A stretch of 64,000 nucleotides of DNA from assembly GCF_023223525.1 (NCBI RefSeq), contig NZ_JALPRX010000016.1, positions 1 through 64,000 on the forward strand, written 5' to 3'. The translations under genes and the position numbers were made by a program. Below the pieces are notes generated by a model. That model did no database searches. It saw only the letters and a program-made list of their open reading frames with translations, and was not told the DNA's origin. Shown here piece after piece: positions 46,662 through 54,487 of the stretch. The stretch is from Roseomonas acroporae. Its GTDB lineage: Bacteria; Pseudomonadota; Alphaproteobacteria; Acetobacterales; Acetobacteraceae. The stretch's first letter is position 1. Each line of letters begins with the position of its first letter.

Positions 46662-47675
46662 ATGGCGCAGGGCAACGGACCGACCGACACCGGATCGACA
46701 CGCCGCCGCCTGCTGGGCGCGTCGCTGCTCGGGCTGGCGGTCACGCCCCGTGCCGGGGCCCGTGCCGAGGCGGCGGCGGGCTTCCCCGACCGGCCGATCC
46801 GCGTGGTCGTCCCCTTCGGCGCCGGCACCAGCACCGACATCGTCACCCGCCTGCTGGCGCCGCGCATGGGCCAGGCGCTGGGCCAGCCGATCGTGGTCGA
46901 GAACCGCCCGGCGGCCGGCGGCGTGGTGGGCAGCGAGGCCGTCGCGAAGTCGCCGCCCGACGGCCACACGCTCTGCATGGGCAGCATCGCCTCGCATTCG
47001 GTGAATGCCTCGCTGATGCCGAACCTGCCCTACGACCCGCTGCGCGACTTCGTGCCGGTCTCGCTGGTGACCAACGCGCCCAACCTGCTGGTGGTGACGC
47101 CGGGCCTGCCGGCGAACAGCCTGCAGGAATTCCTGGCCCTGGCGCGGCAGCGCGGCGGGCTGGAATATGCCTCGGCCGGCAACGGCACGTCGAGCCACCT
47201 CGCCGGGGAGCTGCTGCGGCTGAAGACCGGCGCGCCGCTCTCGCACGTGCCCTACCGCAGCGGCGCGCAGGCGGTGAACGACGTGGTGGCCGGGCACGTG
47301 CCGATGACGGTCTATCAGGTCGCGGCCGTGCTGCCCTTCGTGCGGGACGGCAAGCTGCGCGCCCTGGCCGCCACCTCGGCGCGCCGGCTGGAGCAGGCAC
47401 CGGAGGTGCCGACCGCCATCGAGCAGGGCGTCGCCGACTTCGACGTCAGCGCCTGGCACGGGCTGTTCGCCCCGGCCCACACGCCGATGCCGGTGGTGAC
47501 GCGGATCCACGCCGCGCTGGTGACGGCGCTGGGCGCGCCGGACCTCCGGCCGCAACTGCTCGCGCAGGGGCTGGAGCCGGTAGGCATGCCGCCCACCGAA
47601 TTCCGCGAATTCCTCGCCGCCGACATCGCCAAGTGGCGCGAGGTGGTGCGCTCGGCCAACCTGCGGGCGGACTGA
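46662..47675 (+). CDS. Bug family (TctC-like) substrate-binding protein
   Basis: A 337-residue periplasmic receptor of the tripartite tricarboxylate/Bug family. It has a Tat-type leader (STRRRLLGASLLGLAV) and family segments FPDRPIRVVVPFGAGTSTDIVTRLL, ENRPAAGGVVGSEAVA and YRSGAQAVNDVVAG. Bug proteins bind carboxylates or related acids. No tctAB membrane genes adjoin, which is typical of orphan Bug receptors. It lies 5 nt before a thiamine-diphosphate enzyme gene, so its ligand is probably that enzyme's substrate or a precursor. ATG 46662 is behind GGGGAGGGGG. Confidence 0.92.
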   Translation: MAQGNGPTDTGSTRRRLLGASLLGLAVTPRAGARAEAAAGFPDRPIRVVVPFGAGTSTDIVTRLLAPRMGQALGQPIVVENRPAAGGVVGSEAVAKSPPDGHTLCMGSIASHSVNASLMPNLPYDPLRDFVPVSLVTNAPNLLVVTPGLPANSLQEFLALARQRGGLEYASAGNGTSSHLAGELLRLKTGAPLSHVPYRSGAQAVNDVVAGHVPMTVYQVAAVLPFVRDGKLRALAATSARRLEQAPEVPTAIEQGVADFDVSAWHGLFAPAHTPMPVVTRIHAALVTALGAPDLRPQLLAQGLEPVGMPPTEFREFLAADIAKWREVVRSANLRAD

Positions 47676-47680
47676 ACGGC

Positions 47681-49342
47681 ATGAGCGGGAGCTACGATGT
47701 CGGCGACCTCGTCGCCGAATTCCTGGCGCGGATCGGCGTCCGCACCGCCTTCGGCATCGTCTCCGTCCACAACATCCCGATGCTGGACGGCATCGCCCGG
47801 CGCAACGCCATCCGCTTCGTGATGGCGCGCGGCGAGATGGGCGGCGGCCACATGGCGGATGCCTATGCGCGCGTCTCCGGCGGGCTCGGCGTGCTGTTCA
47901 GCAGCACCGGGCCGGGGGCGGCGAACGCCATGGGCGGGCTGGCCGAGGCGCGCTTCGCCGGCTCGCCCGTGCTGCACCTCACCGGCGCGACCGCGACCCG
48001 CTTCGCCGGGCGGGACATGGGCACGGTGCACGACCTGCCGGGCCAGAGCGCCATGCTGGGCGCGGTGTGCAAGGCGGTGCACCAGGTGCGCTCGGCGGAG
48101 CAGGCGCTCGGCGTGCTGGTGCGCGCCGCCACCGAGGCGCTGACCGCGCCGCGCGGCCCGGTCAGCGTCGAGATCCCGATCGACATCCAGCGCACCGCCA
48201 TCGCGCGGCCCGAGGCGCTGGACACGCTGATCCTGCCGCTGCCGCCGCCGCAGGCGCCCGATCCCGCCGAGCTGGACGTGGCGGCCGACCTGATCGCGCA
48301 GGCGCGCCGGCCGATCCTGTGGCTGGGCAACGGCGCCCGGGAGGCGGGGCAGGGGGCGCGGGCGCTGCTGGAGCTCGGCTTCGGCGCGGTGAGTAGCTGG
48401 AACGGCCGCGGCATCCTGGCCGAGGACGAGCCGATGCATCTCGGCGGGCTGAACGGCAACGGCGCGCCGCTGGTGCAGGAATTCTACGGCACGGCGGACC
48501 TGCTGCTGGTGGCGGGCTCGCGCCTGCGCGGGCACGAGCTGGCGGATTTCTCGGTGAGGCTGCCGCGCAACGTCGTGCAGATCGACGTCGATCCCGCCGC
48601 GCGCGGCCGCACCTGCCCCTCCGCCGCCTTCGTGCATGGCGATGCCGGGCTGGCGCTGGAGGGGCTGGCGCTGCGGCTGCGCGGCCGGCTCTCGCCGGAC
48701 CCCGAATTCGGCACCGAATTCCGCGCCATGCGCGAGCGCGCCCGCGCGGCCTTCCGCGACACGCTCGGCCCCTATGCCGACTTCCCGGCGATGCTGCGCG
48801 AGGCGATGCCGCGCGACGCCGCCTGGGTACGCGACGTGACCATCAGCAACAGCTCCTGGGGCAACCGGCTGTTCCCGGTGTACGGCCCGCGCGACGCGGT
48901 GCATCCGGTGAGCGCCGCGATCGGCCCCGGCCTGCCGCTCGGCATCGGCGCGGCGATCGCGGCGGGCGAGTCGCGGCCGGGGCGCAGGACCGTCGCCATG
49001 GTCGGCGATGGCGGCTTCGCGCTGAACCTGCCGGAGCTCTGGACCGCCGCGCAGGAGCGGCCGGACCTCGTGGTGCTGGTGATGAACGATCGCGGCTACG
49101 GCGTGATCAGGCACATCCAGGACGCGCTCTATGGCGGGCGGCGGAATTACGGCGACCTGCTGGGGCCGGACCTCGAAGGTCTGGCGAAGCTGGCCGGGCT
49201 GCCCTTCCACCGCGTCGCCGAGGCGACCGCCTTCGGCGACACGATGCGCCGCGCCCTGGCGACGGCCGGGCCGGTGCTGGTCGAGGTGGACATGAACGCG
49301 ATCGGGCCGCACCCGCCCTATTCGCCCTACGACAAGCGTTGA
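47681..49342 (+). CDS. Thiamine-diphosphate-dependent enzyme (acetolactate synthase-like)
   Basis: A 553-residue enzyme of the acetolactate synthase/benzoylformate decarboxylase family. The cofactor-activating Glu is E52 in ARGEMGGGHMADAYAR. The central domain follows at about 195-320. The thiamine-diphosphate/Mg motif is G442-D-G with N469 in MNDRGYG. It decarboxylates or ligates 2-oxo acids. With the Bug receptor upstream and an ICL/PEPM-family lyase downstream (10 nt gap) it forms a putative catabolic unit for an organic acid. Reaction specificity cannot be told by eye. Confidence 0.9.
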   Translation: MSGSYDVGDLVAEFLARIGVRTAFGIVSVHNIPMLDGIARRNAIRFVMARGEMGGGHMADAYARVSGGLGVLFSSTGPGAANAMGGLAEARFAGSPVLHLTGATATRFAGRDMGTVHDLPGQSAMLGAVCKAVHQVRSAEQALGVLVRAATEALTAPRGPVSVEIPIDIQRTAIARPEALDTLILPLPPPQAPDPAELDVAADLIAQARRPILWLGNGAREAGQGARALLELGFGAVSSWNGRGILAEDEPMHLGGLNGNGAPLVQEFYGTADLLLVAGSRLRGHELADFSVRLPRNVVQIDVDPAARGRTCPSAAFVHGDAGLALEGLALRLRGRLSPDPEFGTEFRAMRERARAAFRDTLGPYADFPAMLREAMPRDAAWVRDVTISNSSWGNRLFPVYGPRDAVHPVSAAIGPGLPLGIGAAIAAGESRPGRRTVAMVGDGGFALNLPELWTAAQERPDLVVLVMNDRGYGVIRHIQDALYGGRRNYGDLLGPDLEGLAKLAGLPFHRVAEATAFGDTMRRALATAGPVLVEVDMNAIGPHPPYSPYDKR

Positions 49343-49352
49343 GGAGGAAGGG

Positions 49353-50213
49353 TTGGACTGGACCGATAGGCGGCGGCGCTTCCGCGCCATCCTGGCGGGC
49401 GATCGCTGCGTGCATCCGGGCTCGGTGTACGACCCGATCTCCGCCCGCATCGCCGAGGATCTCGGCTTCGAGCTCGGCATGTTCGCCGGCTCCACCGGCT
49501 CGCTCGCCGTGCTCGGCGCGCCGGACCTCGTGGTGCTGACGCTGACGGAATTCGCCCAGCAGGCGCTGCGCATCAACCGCGCCGGCGGGCTGCCGCTGCT
49601 GGTGGATGCCGACCACGGCTACGGCAACGCGCTCTCCGTGATGCGCACCGTGCAGGAGCTGGAGACGGCGGGCGTCGCCGGCATGACCATCGAGGACACG
49701 GCGCTGCCGCAGCCCTACGGCGCCGGGCAGCCGCGCCTGCTTTCCGTCGAGGAGGGCCTGGGCAAGATGCGCGCGGCGGTGGCGGCAAGGCAGGACCCGA
49801 ACCTCGTGATCCTGGCGCGCAGCAGCGCCGTGACCATCGCCGGCACCGAGGAGGCGGTGGCGCGCGCGAAGGCCTATGCGGTGACCGGGGTGGACGGCTT
49901 CTTCCTGCCGGGCGTCACCCGGCGCGCCGAGGTGGAGCCGATCGCCGCCGCCATCGACCTGCCGCTGGTGATCGCGTCCGCGACCGGCGAGCTGGCGGAC
50001 CAGGACTGGCTGCGGGCGAACCGCGTCAGGGTCGGGCTCCAGGGACACCAGCCCTTCCAGGCGGCGGTGCAGGCCGTGTACGCGACGCTGAAGGCGCTGC
50101 GCGAGGGGACGGCGCCGAAGGACCTGCAGAACCTGGCGCCGCCGGCCCTGATGCGGCAGGTGACGCGCGAGTCGGACTACCAGGGCTGGACCAGGGACTT
50201 CCTGGGCGGCTGA
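49353..50213 (+). CDS. Isocitrate lyase/PEP mutase family protein (oxaloacetate decarboxylase-like)
   Basis: A 286-residue TIM-barrel protein. The Mg site D85-A-D87-H88 is in VDADHGYGN, and IEDTALPQPYG follows. The catalytic Cys loop KKCGH of isocitrate lyase is absent, and the pattern matches the oxaloacetate decarboxylase branch (PA4872-like). It would break a C-C bond of a 2-oxo or 2-hydroxy diacid. It starts with TTG behind GAGGAGGAAGG and is coupled to the thiamine-diphosphate enzyme. A 12-bp hairpin lies just after it. Confidence 0.88.
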   Translation: MDWTDRRRRFRAILAGDRCVHPGSVYDPISARIAEDLGFELGMFAGSTGSLAVLGAPDLVVLTLTEFAQQALRINRAGGLPLLVDADHGYGNALSVMRTVQELETAGVAGMTIEDTALPQPYGAGQPRLLSVEEGLGKMRAAVAARQDPNLVILARSSAVTIAGTEEAVARAKAYAVTGVDGFFLPGVTRRAEVEPIAAAIDLPLVIASATGELADQDWLRANRVRVGLQGHQPFQAAVQAVYATLKALREGTAPKDLQNLAPPALMRQVTRESDYQGWTRDFLGG

Positions 50214-50222
50214 GCAAGGCGC

Positions 50223-50252
50223 GGCGGCGGGGCCGCGGCAGGCCCCGCCGCC
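50223..50252. terminator. Bidirectional terminator hairpin
   Basis: GGCGGCGGGGCC at 50223-50234 pairs perfectly with GGCCCCGCCGCC at 50241-50252 across a 6-nt loop. It lies in the 46-nt gap between convergent genes and could end transcripts from both sides. No T-tract is present. Confidence 0.7.
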
Positions 50253-50259
50253 AAGCCCG

Positions 50260-51867
50260 TCAGCCCTTGGTGAGGGCGCGGAAATCCGGCTCCCGGCAGG
50301 GCCAGAACTGGTAGCCGCCGATCGTCTTCTGCATCGCCGCGTCGTGCAGCGGCTGGGCGATCGGCACCATCGGCACCTCGCTCATGAACAGGTTCAGGAA
50401 GCCCAGCACGTCGCGCTCGTAGCGCGCGCGGTCGGGCGCGAAGCGGGCGGCGTCGATCAGCCGGTCGTTGGCCGGGTTCTGGTAGGAGGAGGCGTTGAAG
50501 ATCGAATTGTTGCCGTGCAGGGTCCAGAAGAAGAAGTAGTCCGGGTAGTCCAGCCAGCCGCCGAAGCGGTTGATCACCATCGGCGCCGTCTTCTTCGTCA
50601 GCTCGCCGCGGAAATTGGCGCCCGGCACCTTGTTCAGCTCCACCGTGATGCCGATGGCGCCGAGGCTCTCCTTGATCAGCACCGCCATGGGCTCGGCGAT
50701 GGTGGCGACGCCGGCGTCGAAGACCAGCGAGACGGTGGCGCCGTTCGGCGCCGCCTCCGCCACCAGCGCCTTGGCGCGATCGAGGTCGGTGCGGTAGGGC
50801 GTGGGCTGCGGCCAGGCGAGGGTGGTCGCCTCCGGCGGCCCGCCCCACATCGGCACGCCGCGGCCGAACAGCGAGGCGGCCATGATCCGCTCGTAGGGCA
50901 TGGCCCAGGCGACGGCACGGCGCAGGCGCACGTCGTTGAAGGGCGGATGCGCGGTGTTCAGCGCCACGTACCAGATGGCGTTGGGCACCGGCACGCCGGC
51001 CACCCGCACCTTGCCGCCCGCCGCGAGGTCGGCGAAGTCCTTGGGCGGCAGGCCGTAGGAGATGTCGGCGTCGCCGCGCTCGATCAGGGCGCGCCGCGTG
51101 CTGGGCGAGGCGATGTCGCGGGCGATCACCCGGCGCAGCTTCGGCAGCGGGCCGTTCTTCCAGTCGTCGAAGCGCGTGTAGATGGTCTCGGTGCCGGGGC
51201 GCCAGCTTTCCACCCGGAAGGCGCCGCCGCCGGCGACGTTGTTCTTCAGGTACTCCTTCGCCCAGGGGTCGCCGCCGCCGTTGCGGATGGCAAGCTCGCT
51301 GTCGATCACGAAGGGGATCGTGACGGCGAGGTCCGGCATGGTGAGCTTGTCGCGCCGCAGGTAGTCGATGCGGAAGGTGTGGTCGTCCAGCGCCACGAAC
51401 TGCTCGGGCTTCTCCAGGCTGCCGGCGGCCATCTGGGTGGTGGCGAAGCCGCCGATCGAGACGGCCCGGTCCAGCGACCACTTCACGTCGCGTGCCGTGA
51501 CCGGGCGGCCGGAATGGAAGCGCGCCTCCGGCCGCAGCTTGAAGGTGACGCTGGAGCCGTCGCTCGACTCCTGCCATTCCGTGGCAAGCTCGGGCTCCAG
51601 GGCATTGATGTCGAAGGTCCGCGTGAAGCCGTCGGAGAAGGGGACGCTCTTGAAGCGCACCAGCCGGTCGTAGCAGTTCAGGGAGACCCCGTTCACCGGC
51701 TGCGCCGCGCCGAGCCCCTGCATGTCGAGGCTGTTGGGGCCGTATTCCTGCACCAGCAGCAGCGTCTCGTTGCGGGTCGGCGCGGGCTGCGCCACGGCGG
51801 AACGCAAGGCGGGGGTGGAGAGGGCCATGGCGGCCGGAACGGCCTTGAGAAGGTCGCGGCGCTGCAT
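50260..51867 (-). CDS. ABC transporter substrate-binding protein, peptide/nickel family
   Basis: A 535-residue family-5 periplasmic binding protein with a leader MQRRDLLKAVPAAMALSTPALRSAVAQ. Family segments are FKLRPEARFHSGRPVTARDVKWSLDRA and HPPFNDVRLRRAVAWAM. It has no adjacent permease or ATPase genes, in contrast to the complete operon at 28.8-34.4 kb, so it is an orphan receptor that may share a transporter. A family B element lies 75 nt upstream of its start. Confidence 0.92.
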   Translation of the reverse strand: MQRRDLLKAVPAAMALSTPALRSAVAQPAPTRNETLLLVQEYGPNSLDMQGLGAAQPVNGVSLNCYDRLVRFKSVPFSDGFTRTFDINALEPELATEWQESSDGSSVTFKLRPEARFHSGRPVTARDVKWSLDRAVSIGGFATTQMAAGSLEKPEQFVALDDHTFRIDYLRRDKLTMPDLAVTIPFVIDSELAIRNGGGDPWAKEYLKNNVAGGGAFRVESWRPGTETIYTRFDDWKNGPLPKLRRVIARDIASPSTRRALIERGDADISYGLPPKDFADLAAGGKVRVAGVPVPNAIWYVALNTAHPPFNDVRLRRAVAWAMPYERIMAASLFGRGVPMWGGPPEATTLAWPQPTPYRTDLDRAKALVAEAAPNGATVSLVFDAGVATIAEPMAVLIKESLGAIGITVELNKVPGANFRGELTKKTAPMVINRFGGWLDYPDYFFFWTLHGNNSIFNASSYQNPANDRLIDAARFAPDRARYERDVLGFLNLFMSEVPMVPIAQPLHDAAMQKTIGGYQFWPCREPDFRALTKG

Positions 51868-51941
51868 CGGAAGCCTTTCGTGGGACGGAGCCGGCCGCCG
51901 AGCGGCGGACAGGGGCGCGTCCTTTCAAGCATCGTGCCAGC

Positions 51942-52054
51942 GACGCCCTGCGGCGAACCGCGGTCCGATTGGGACTGCGGTTCGCCGTAGCGCGTTGTTC
52001 CCGGCGCGGATCCACGCCGCCGGGCGTATCCGCCCGTTGTCGGTCGCCTATAGC
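51942..52054 (+). repeat. Dispersed palindromic element, family B, copy 3
   Basis: CGGCGAACCGCGGTCC (51951-51966) pairs with GGACTGCGGTTCGCCG (51972-51987) with one G-T wobble and loop GATTG. The second part around GGGCGTATCCGCCC follows at 52021-52035. It matches the copy at 12062-12179 in the same orientation, but its 3' end has diverged. Confidence 0.85.
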
Positions 52055-52177
52055 AACGACCATGCCGCGAGAGGTCGCGGGTGCGTCCGCCTCCTGACCG
52101 GTGAGCCTGCACGGGCCAAGGCAGTGCGCCGCCGAAAGTGGCGTTGCGGTGAGGGAGGCTATTCCGGACCCGATGCC

Positions 52178-52211
52178 TTGTCCAAATTGGACAGCTCGTC
52201 CAGATTGGACA
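52178..52211. promoter_or_regulatory. Paired palindrome, candidate operator
   Basis: TGTCCAA-A-TTGGACA (52179-52193) is a perfect 15-bp palindrome. A second, GTCCA-GAT-TGGAC, lies at 52198-52210, with its centre 18 bp away. Both fall in the gap between ctrA and the orphan binding protein. The layout resembles a double binding site for a dimeric repressor, but no regulator gene is next to it. Confidence 0.45.
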
Positions 52212-52361
52212 AGAGCTGCGCGGATGGGTGCCGCCCCGCCGAGGCAGGGACTTCCGCGGCGGCAACGGCAGGTCGCCCGGTTCGGCACCTTGTCCTCAGG
52301 CCCCTGCAGAATGAGGGTGGCCGGCGGCCTGCCGGCCCTAGCAGCATCCTGGGAGACTTCC

Positions 52362-52457
52362 CGGCCTGACCGTCTCGGGCCGGAAGGGCGCCAGGCTTCG
52401 GTCTGGCGCATCTTCCGAGTCGCCAGGCGAGGGACGCCTGGCTTGAGAATGCTCCTA
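52362..52457 (-). repeat. Dispersed palindromic element, family A, copy 2
   Basis: Second copy of the element at 38661-38768. GCCAGGCG/CGCCTGGC (8-bp arms, loop AGGGA) at 52422-52442 stands where copy 1 has GCTGAGCG/CGCTCAGC. The three differing base pairs are all compensated. A further stem GCGCCAGGC-TTCG-GTCTGGCGC lies at 52388-52409 (9 bp with one G-T, C(TTCG)G tetraloop). The outer end gives the TAG stop of ctrA. Confidence 0.85.
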
Positions 52458-53186
52458 GGCGGCGGCGCCCATCATGGGAGCCTCGGCCGCGCGCGGCGAC
52501 AGGCGCAGCGGGCTGGCAGGGTCCTTGAGCAGGTAGCCGCGGCCCCAGACCGTGCCGATCAGGTCCCTGGCGCCGGCCTGCGCCAGCTTCTTGCGCAGCT
52601 TGCAGATGAAGACGTCGATGATCTTCACCTCGGGCTCGTCCAGCCCGCCGTAGAGGTGGTTCAGGAACACCTCCTTGGTCAGCACCGTGCCCTTGCGCAG
52701 GGTGAGCAGTTCCAGGATCGCGTATTCCTTGCCGGTCAGCGGCACCGGGTTCGTGCCCACCCGCACCTCGTGCGAGCTGAGGTCGAGGGTGAGGGCGCCG
52801 ACGGACAGGGTCGGCTGGCTGAAGCCGCGGGCGCGGCGGACGATGGCCTGCAGCCGGGCCACCAGTTCGTCGGCATCGAACGGCTTGCAGAGGAAGTCGT
52901 CCGCGCCGGCCGAAAGCCCGTCCACCCGCGCCTGGGTCCGCGACAGGCCGGACAGGATCAGCACCGGCGTCTCGTTGCGGTTGGCACGCATCTGCCGGAC
53001 CACGTCGTAGCCGCTCATGTCGGGCAGCATCAGATCAAGAACCACCACGTCGTAATCATAATGACGCAGCAGCTCGCCTGCCTCCTCGCCGGTGTCGGCG
53101 GTGTCGACGACCATCGCGGATCGCCGGAGCATCAGCGAAATGCCACGCATCGCGGAGGTATCGTCTTCAACCAGGAGAACACGCAT
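52455..53186 (-). CDS. ctrA: Cell-cycle response regulator CtrA
   Basis: A 243-residue OmpR-type response regulator. Acidic pocket residues are in VEDD, the phospho-acceptor is D51 in LDLMLPDMSG, and K is in CKPFDADEL. The DNA-binding domain carries the very conserved CtrA stretch LTGKEYAILELLTLRKGT and LYGGLDEPEVKIIDVFICK. The protein ends in GAAA; C-terminal alanines form the ClpXP degron of CtrA in Caulobacter. It controls cell-cycle, motility or envelope genes in alphaproteobacteria. I take ATG 53186; GTG 53198 is possible. Its stop lies inside a family A element. Confidence 0.94.
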   Translation of the reverse strand: MRVLLVEDDTSAMRGISLMLRRSAMVVDTADTGEEAGELLRHYDYDVVVLDLMLPDMSGYDVVRQMRANRNETPVLILSGLSRTQARVDGLSAGADDFLCKPFDADELVARLQAIVRRARGFSQPTLSVGALTLDLSSHEVRVGTNPVPLTGKEYAILELLTLRKGTVLTKEVFLNHLYGGLDEPEVKIIDVFICKLRKKLAQAGARDLIGTVWGRGYLLKDPASPLRLSPRAAEAPMMGAAA

Positions 53187-53501
53187 CGCAGGTCTCACCA
53201 GCCAGGGTTGGAAGCGTCTTCCCTTCTATACAACCCATGGGTGTATCTCGAAAGCGCTATTCGCGGTTGATGTCAAAAAAACCATGATTTGGCCGCGGCA
53301 GGGGCGCGCCCCGGCACGAAGCGGGGACGGTACCTTCATGGTTCCTCAACCATCAGGAAGGAAATCGGCTCCGGATCCCGTCATGTCGGCATCATGGCCG
53401 AAAAATGGTGATGCTCTTATTAAAGAGCGCACCATGCGGCGCGGCCCGCTCGCGCACCTGCCTCGTTGCAGAGCCTCCGTGGACATGGCACCTCTCCGCG
53501 C
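53187..53501. other. Divergent ctrA/mltB regulatory region
   Basis: A 315-nt gap with a lower GC content. It holds ATACAACCCATGGGTGTAT (core palindrome ACCCATGGGT, about 53228-53246), ATGGTT/AACCAT with loop CCTC (53338-53353), and GCTCTT/AAGAGC with loop ATTA (53413-53428). The palindrome nearest ctrA is a candidate control site. No TTAA-N7-TTAA CtrA box was found. Confidence 0.6.
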
Positions 53502-54464
53502 ATGGTGAATCGGCGCTTCCTCCTCGCCGGCGCCGGCCTCCTCGCCCTGCCGGGCACGGGGCTCGCGGCCGGCTCCTTCGACGATTGGCTGGCGGGGCTG
53601 CGCGCCGAGGCGCGCCGCGGCGGCATCTCCGCCGCCACGCTGCAACGCGCCTTCGCCGGGGTGCAGCCGAACAGCCGGGTGCTGGAGCTGGACCGGCGCC
53701 AGCCCGAGTTCACCATGACCTGGGACCAGTACCGCGACCGCATCGTCTCGCCGCAGCGGGTCGAGAACGGCCGGCGGCTCTACGTCGAGAACCGCAGCCT
53801 GCTCGATGCCATCAACGCCCGCTTCCGGGTCTCCCCGCGCGTGGTGCTGGCGATCTGGGGGATGGAGTCGAATTTCGGCGCCGGCACCGGCAACTTCAAC
53901 GTGATCGAGGCCACCGCCACCCTGGCCTGGGACGGCCGCCGCGCGGAATTCTTCCGCCGCGAGCTGCTGGCGGCGCTGCGCATCCTCGATGCCGGGCACA
54001 TCACGCCGGAGCGGATGAAGGGAAGCTGGTCCGGCGCCATGGGCCAGCCGCAATTCATGCCGACCAGCTTCGAGCGCCTGGCCGTGGACTTCGACGGCGA
54101 CGGCCGCAAGGACATCTGGGACAGCCGCGCCGACGCGCTTGCCTCGGTCGCCAATTACCTCGCCCGCTCCGGCTGGCGCGAGGACGAGCTGTGGGGGCGG
54201 GAGGTGATTCTGCCCGGCGGCTTCGACCCCTCGCTCGCGGACCGGCGCAACACGCGCTCCGTCGCCGAATGGTCGCGGATGGGCGTCCGCCGCGCCGATG
54301 GCAGCCCGCTGCCGGTCGCCGAGGTCCAGGCCGCGATCCTGATCCCGGGCGGGCTCGGCGGGCAGGCCTTCGCGGTCTATCCGAACTTCAATGCCATCCG
54401 TCGCTACAACCCGTCGGACTTCTATTCCCTCGCCGTCGGGATCCTGTCCGACCGGGTCGCCTGA
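53502..54464 (+). CDS. Lytic murein transglycosylase, MltB family
   Basis: A 320-residue soluble or secreted lytic transglycosylase. The signal-like N-terminus is VNRRFLLAGAGLLALPGTGLAAG. The catalytic Glu is E122 in WGMESNFG, and FMPTSFERLAVDFDGDGRKDIWDS is typical of the MltB family. It cuts the glycan strands of peptidoglycan in the periplasm with 1,6-anhydro ends. It opens an envelope block followed by an RlpA-like protein and a DD-carboxypeptidase. The peptidoglycan-binding domain found in longer family members is absent. Confidence 0.93.
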   Translation: MVNRRFLLAGAGLLALPGTGLAAGSFDDWLAGLRAEARRGGISAATLQRAFAGVQPNSRVLELDRRQPEFTMTWDQYRDRIVSPQRVENGRRLYVENRSLLDAINARFRVSPRVVLAIWGMESNFGAGTGNFNVIEATATLAWDGRRAEFFRRELLAALRILDAGHITPERMKGSWSGAMGQPQFMPTSFERLAVDFDGDGRKDIWDSRADALASVANYLARSGWREDELWGREVILPGGFDPSLADRRNTRSVAEWSRMGVRRADGSPLPVAEVQAAILIPGGLGGQAFAVYPNFNAIRRYNPSDFYSLAVGILSDRVA

Positions 54465-54487
54465 CCGGCTCGGCGCCTGCCCCCGAC

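Larger units (their letters stand above)
51868..52454. other. 587-nt intergenic region rich in repeats
   Basis: The largest gap in the window. From left to right it holds a family B element (51942-52054), a paired TTGTCC/GGACAA palindrome (52178-52211) and a family A element (52362-52457). The rest has no ORF with a plausible start or codon pattern. Confidence 0.7.

Noticed and set aside
43495-46701. A minus-strand open frame of about 1,070 codons across the cold-shock and ClC genes
   Set aside because: It is complementary to two well-supported genes; its Ala/Glu/Thr repeats only mirror the glycine-rich linker.
49353-50213. Isocitrate lyase or methylisocitrate lyase
   Set aside because: The KKCGH-type catalytic loop is missing; the pattern fits the oxaloacetate decarboxylase-like branch better.
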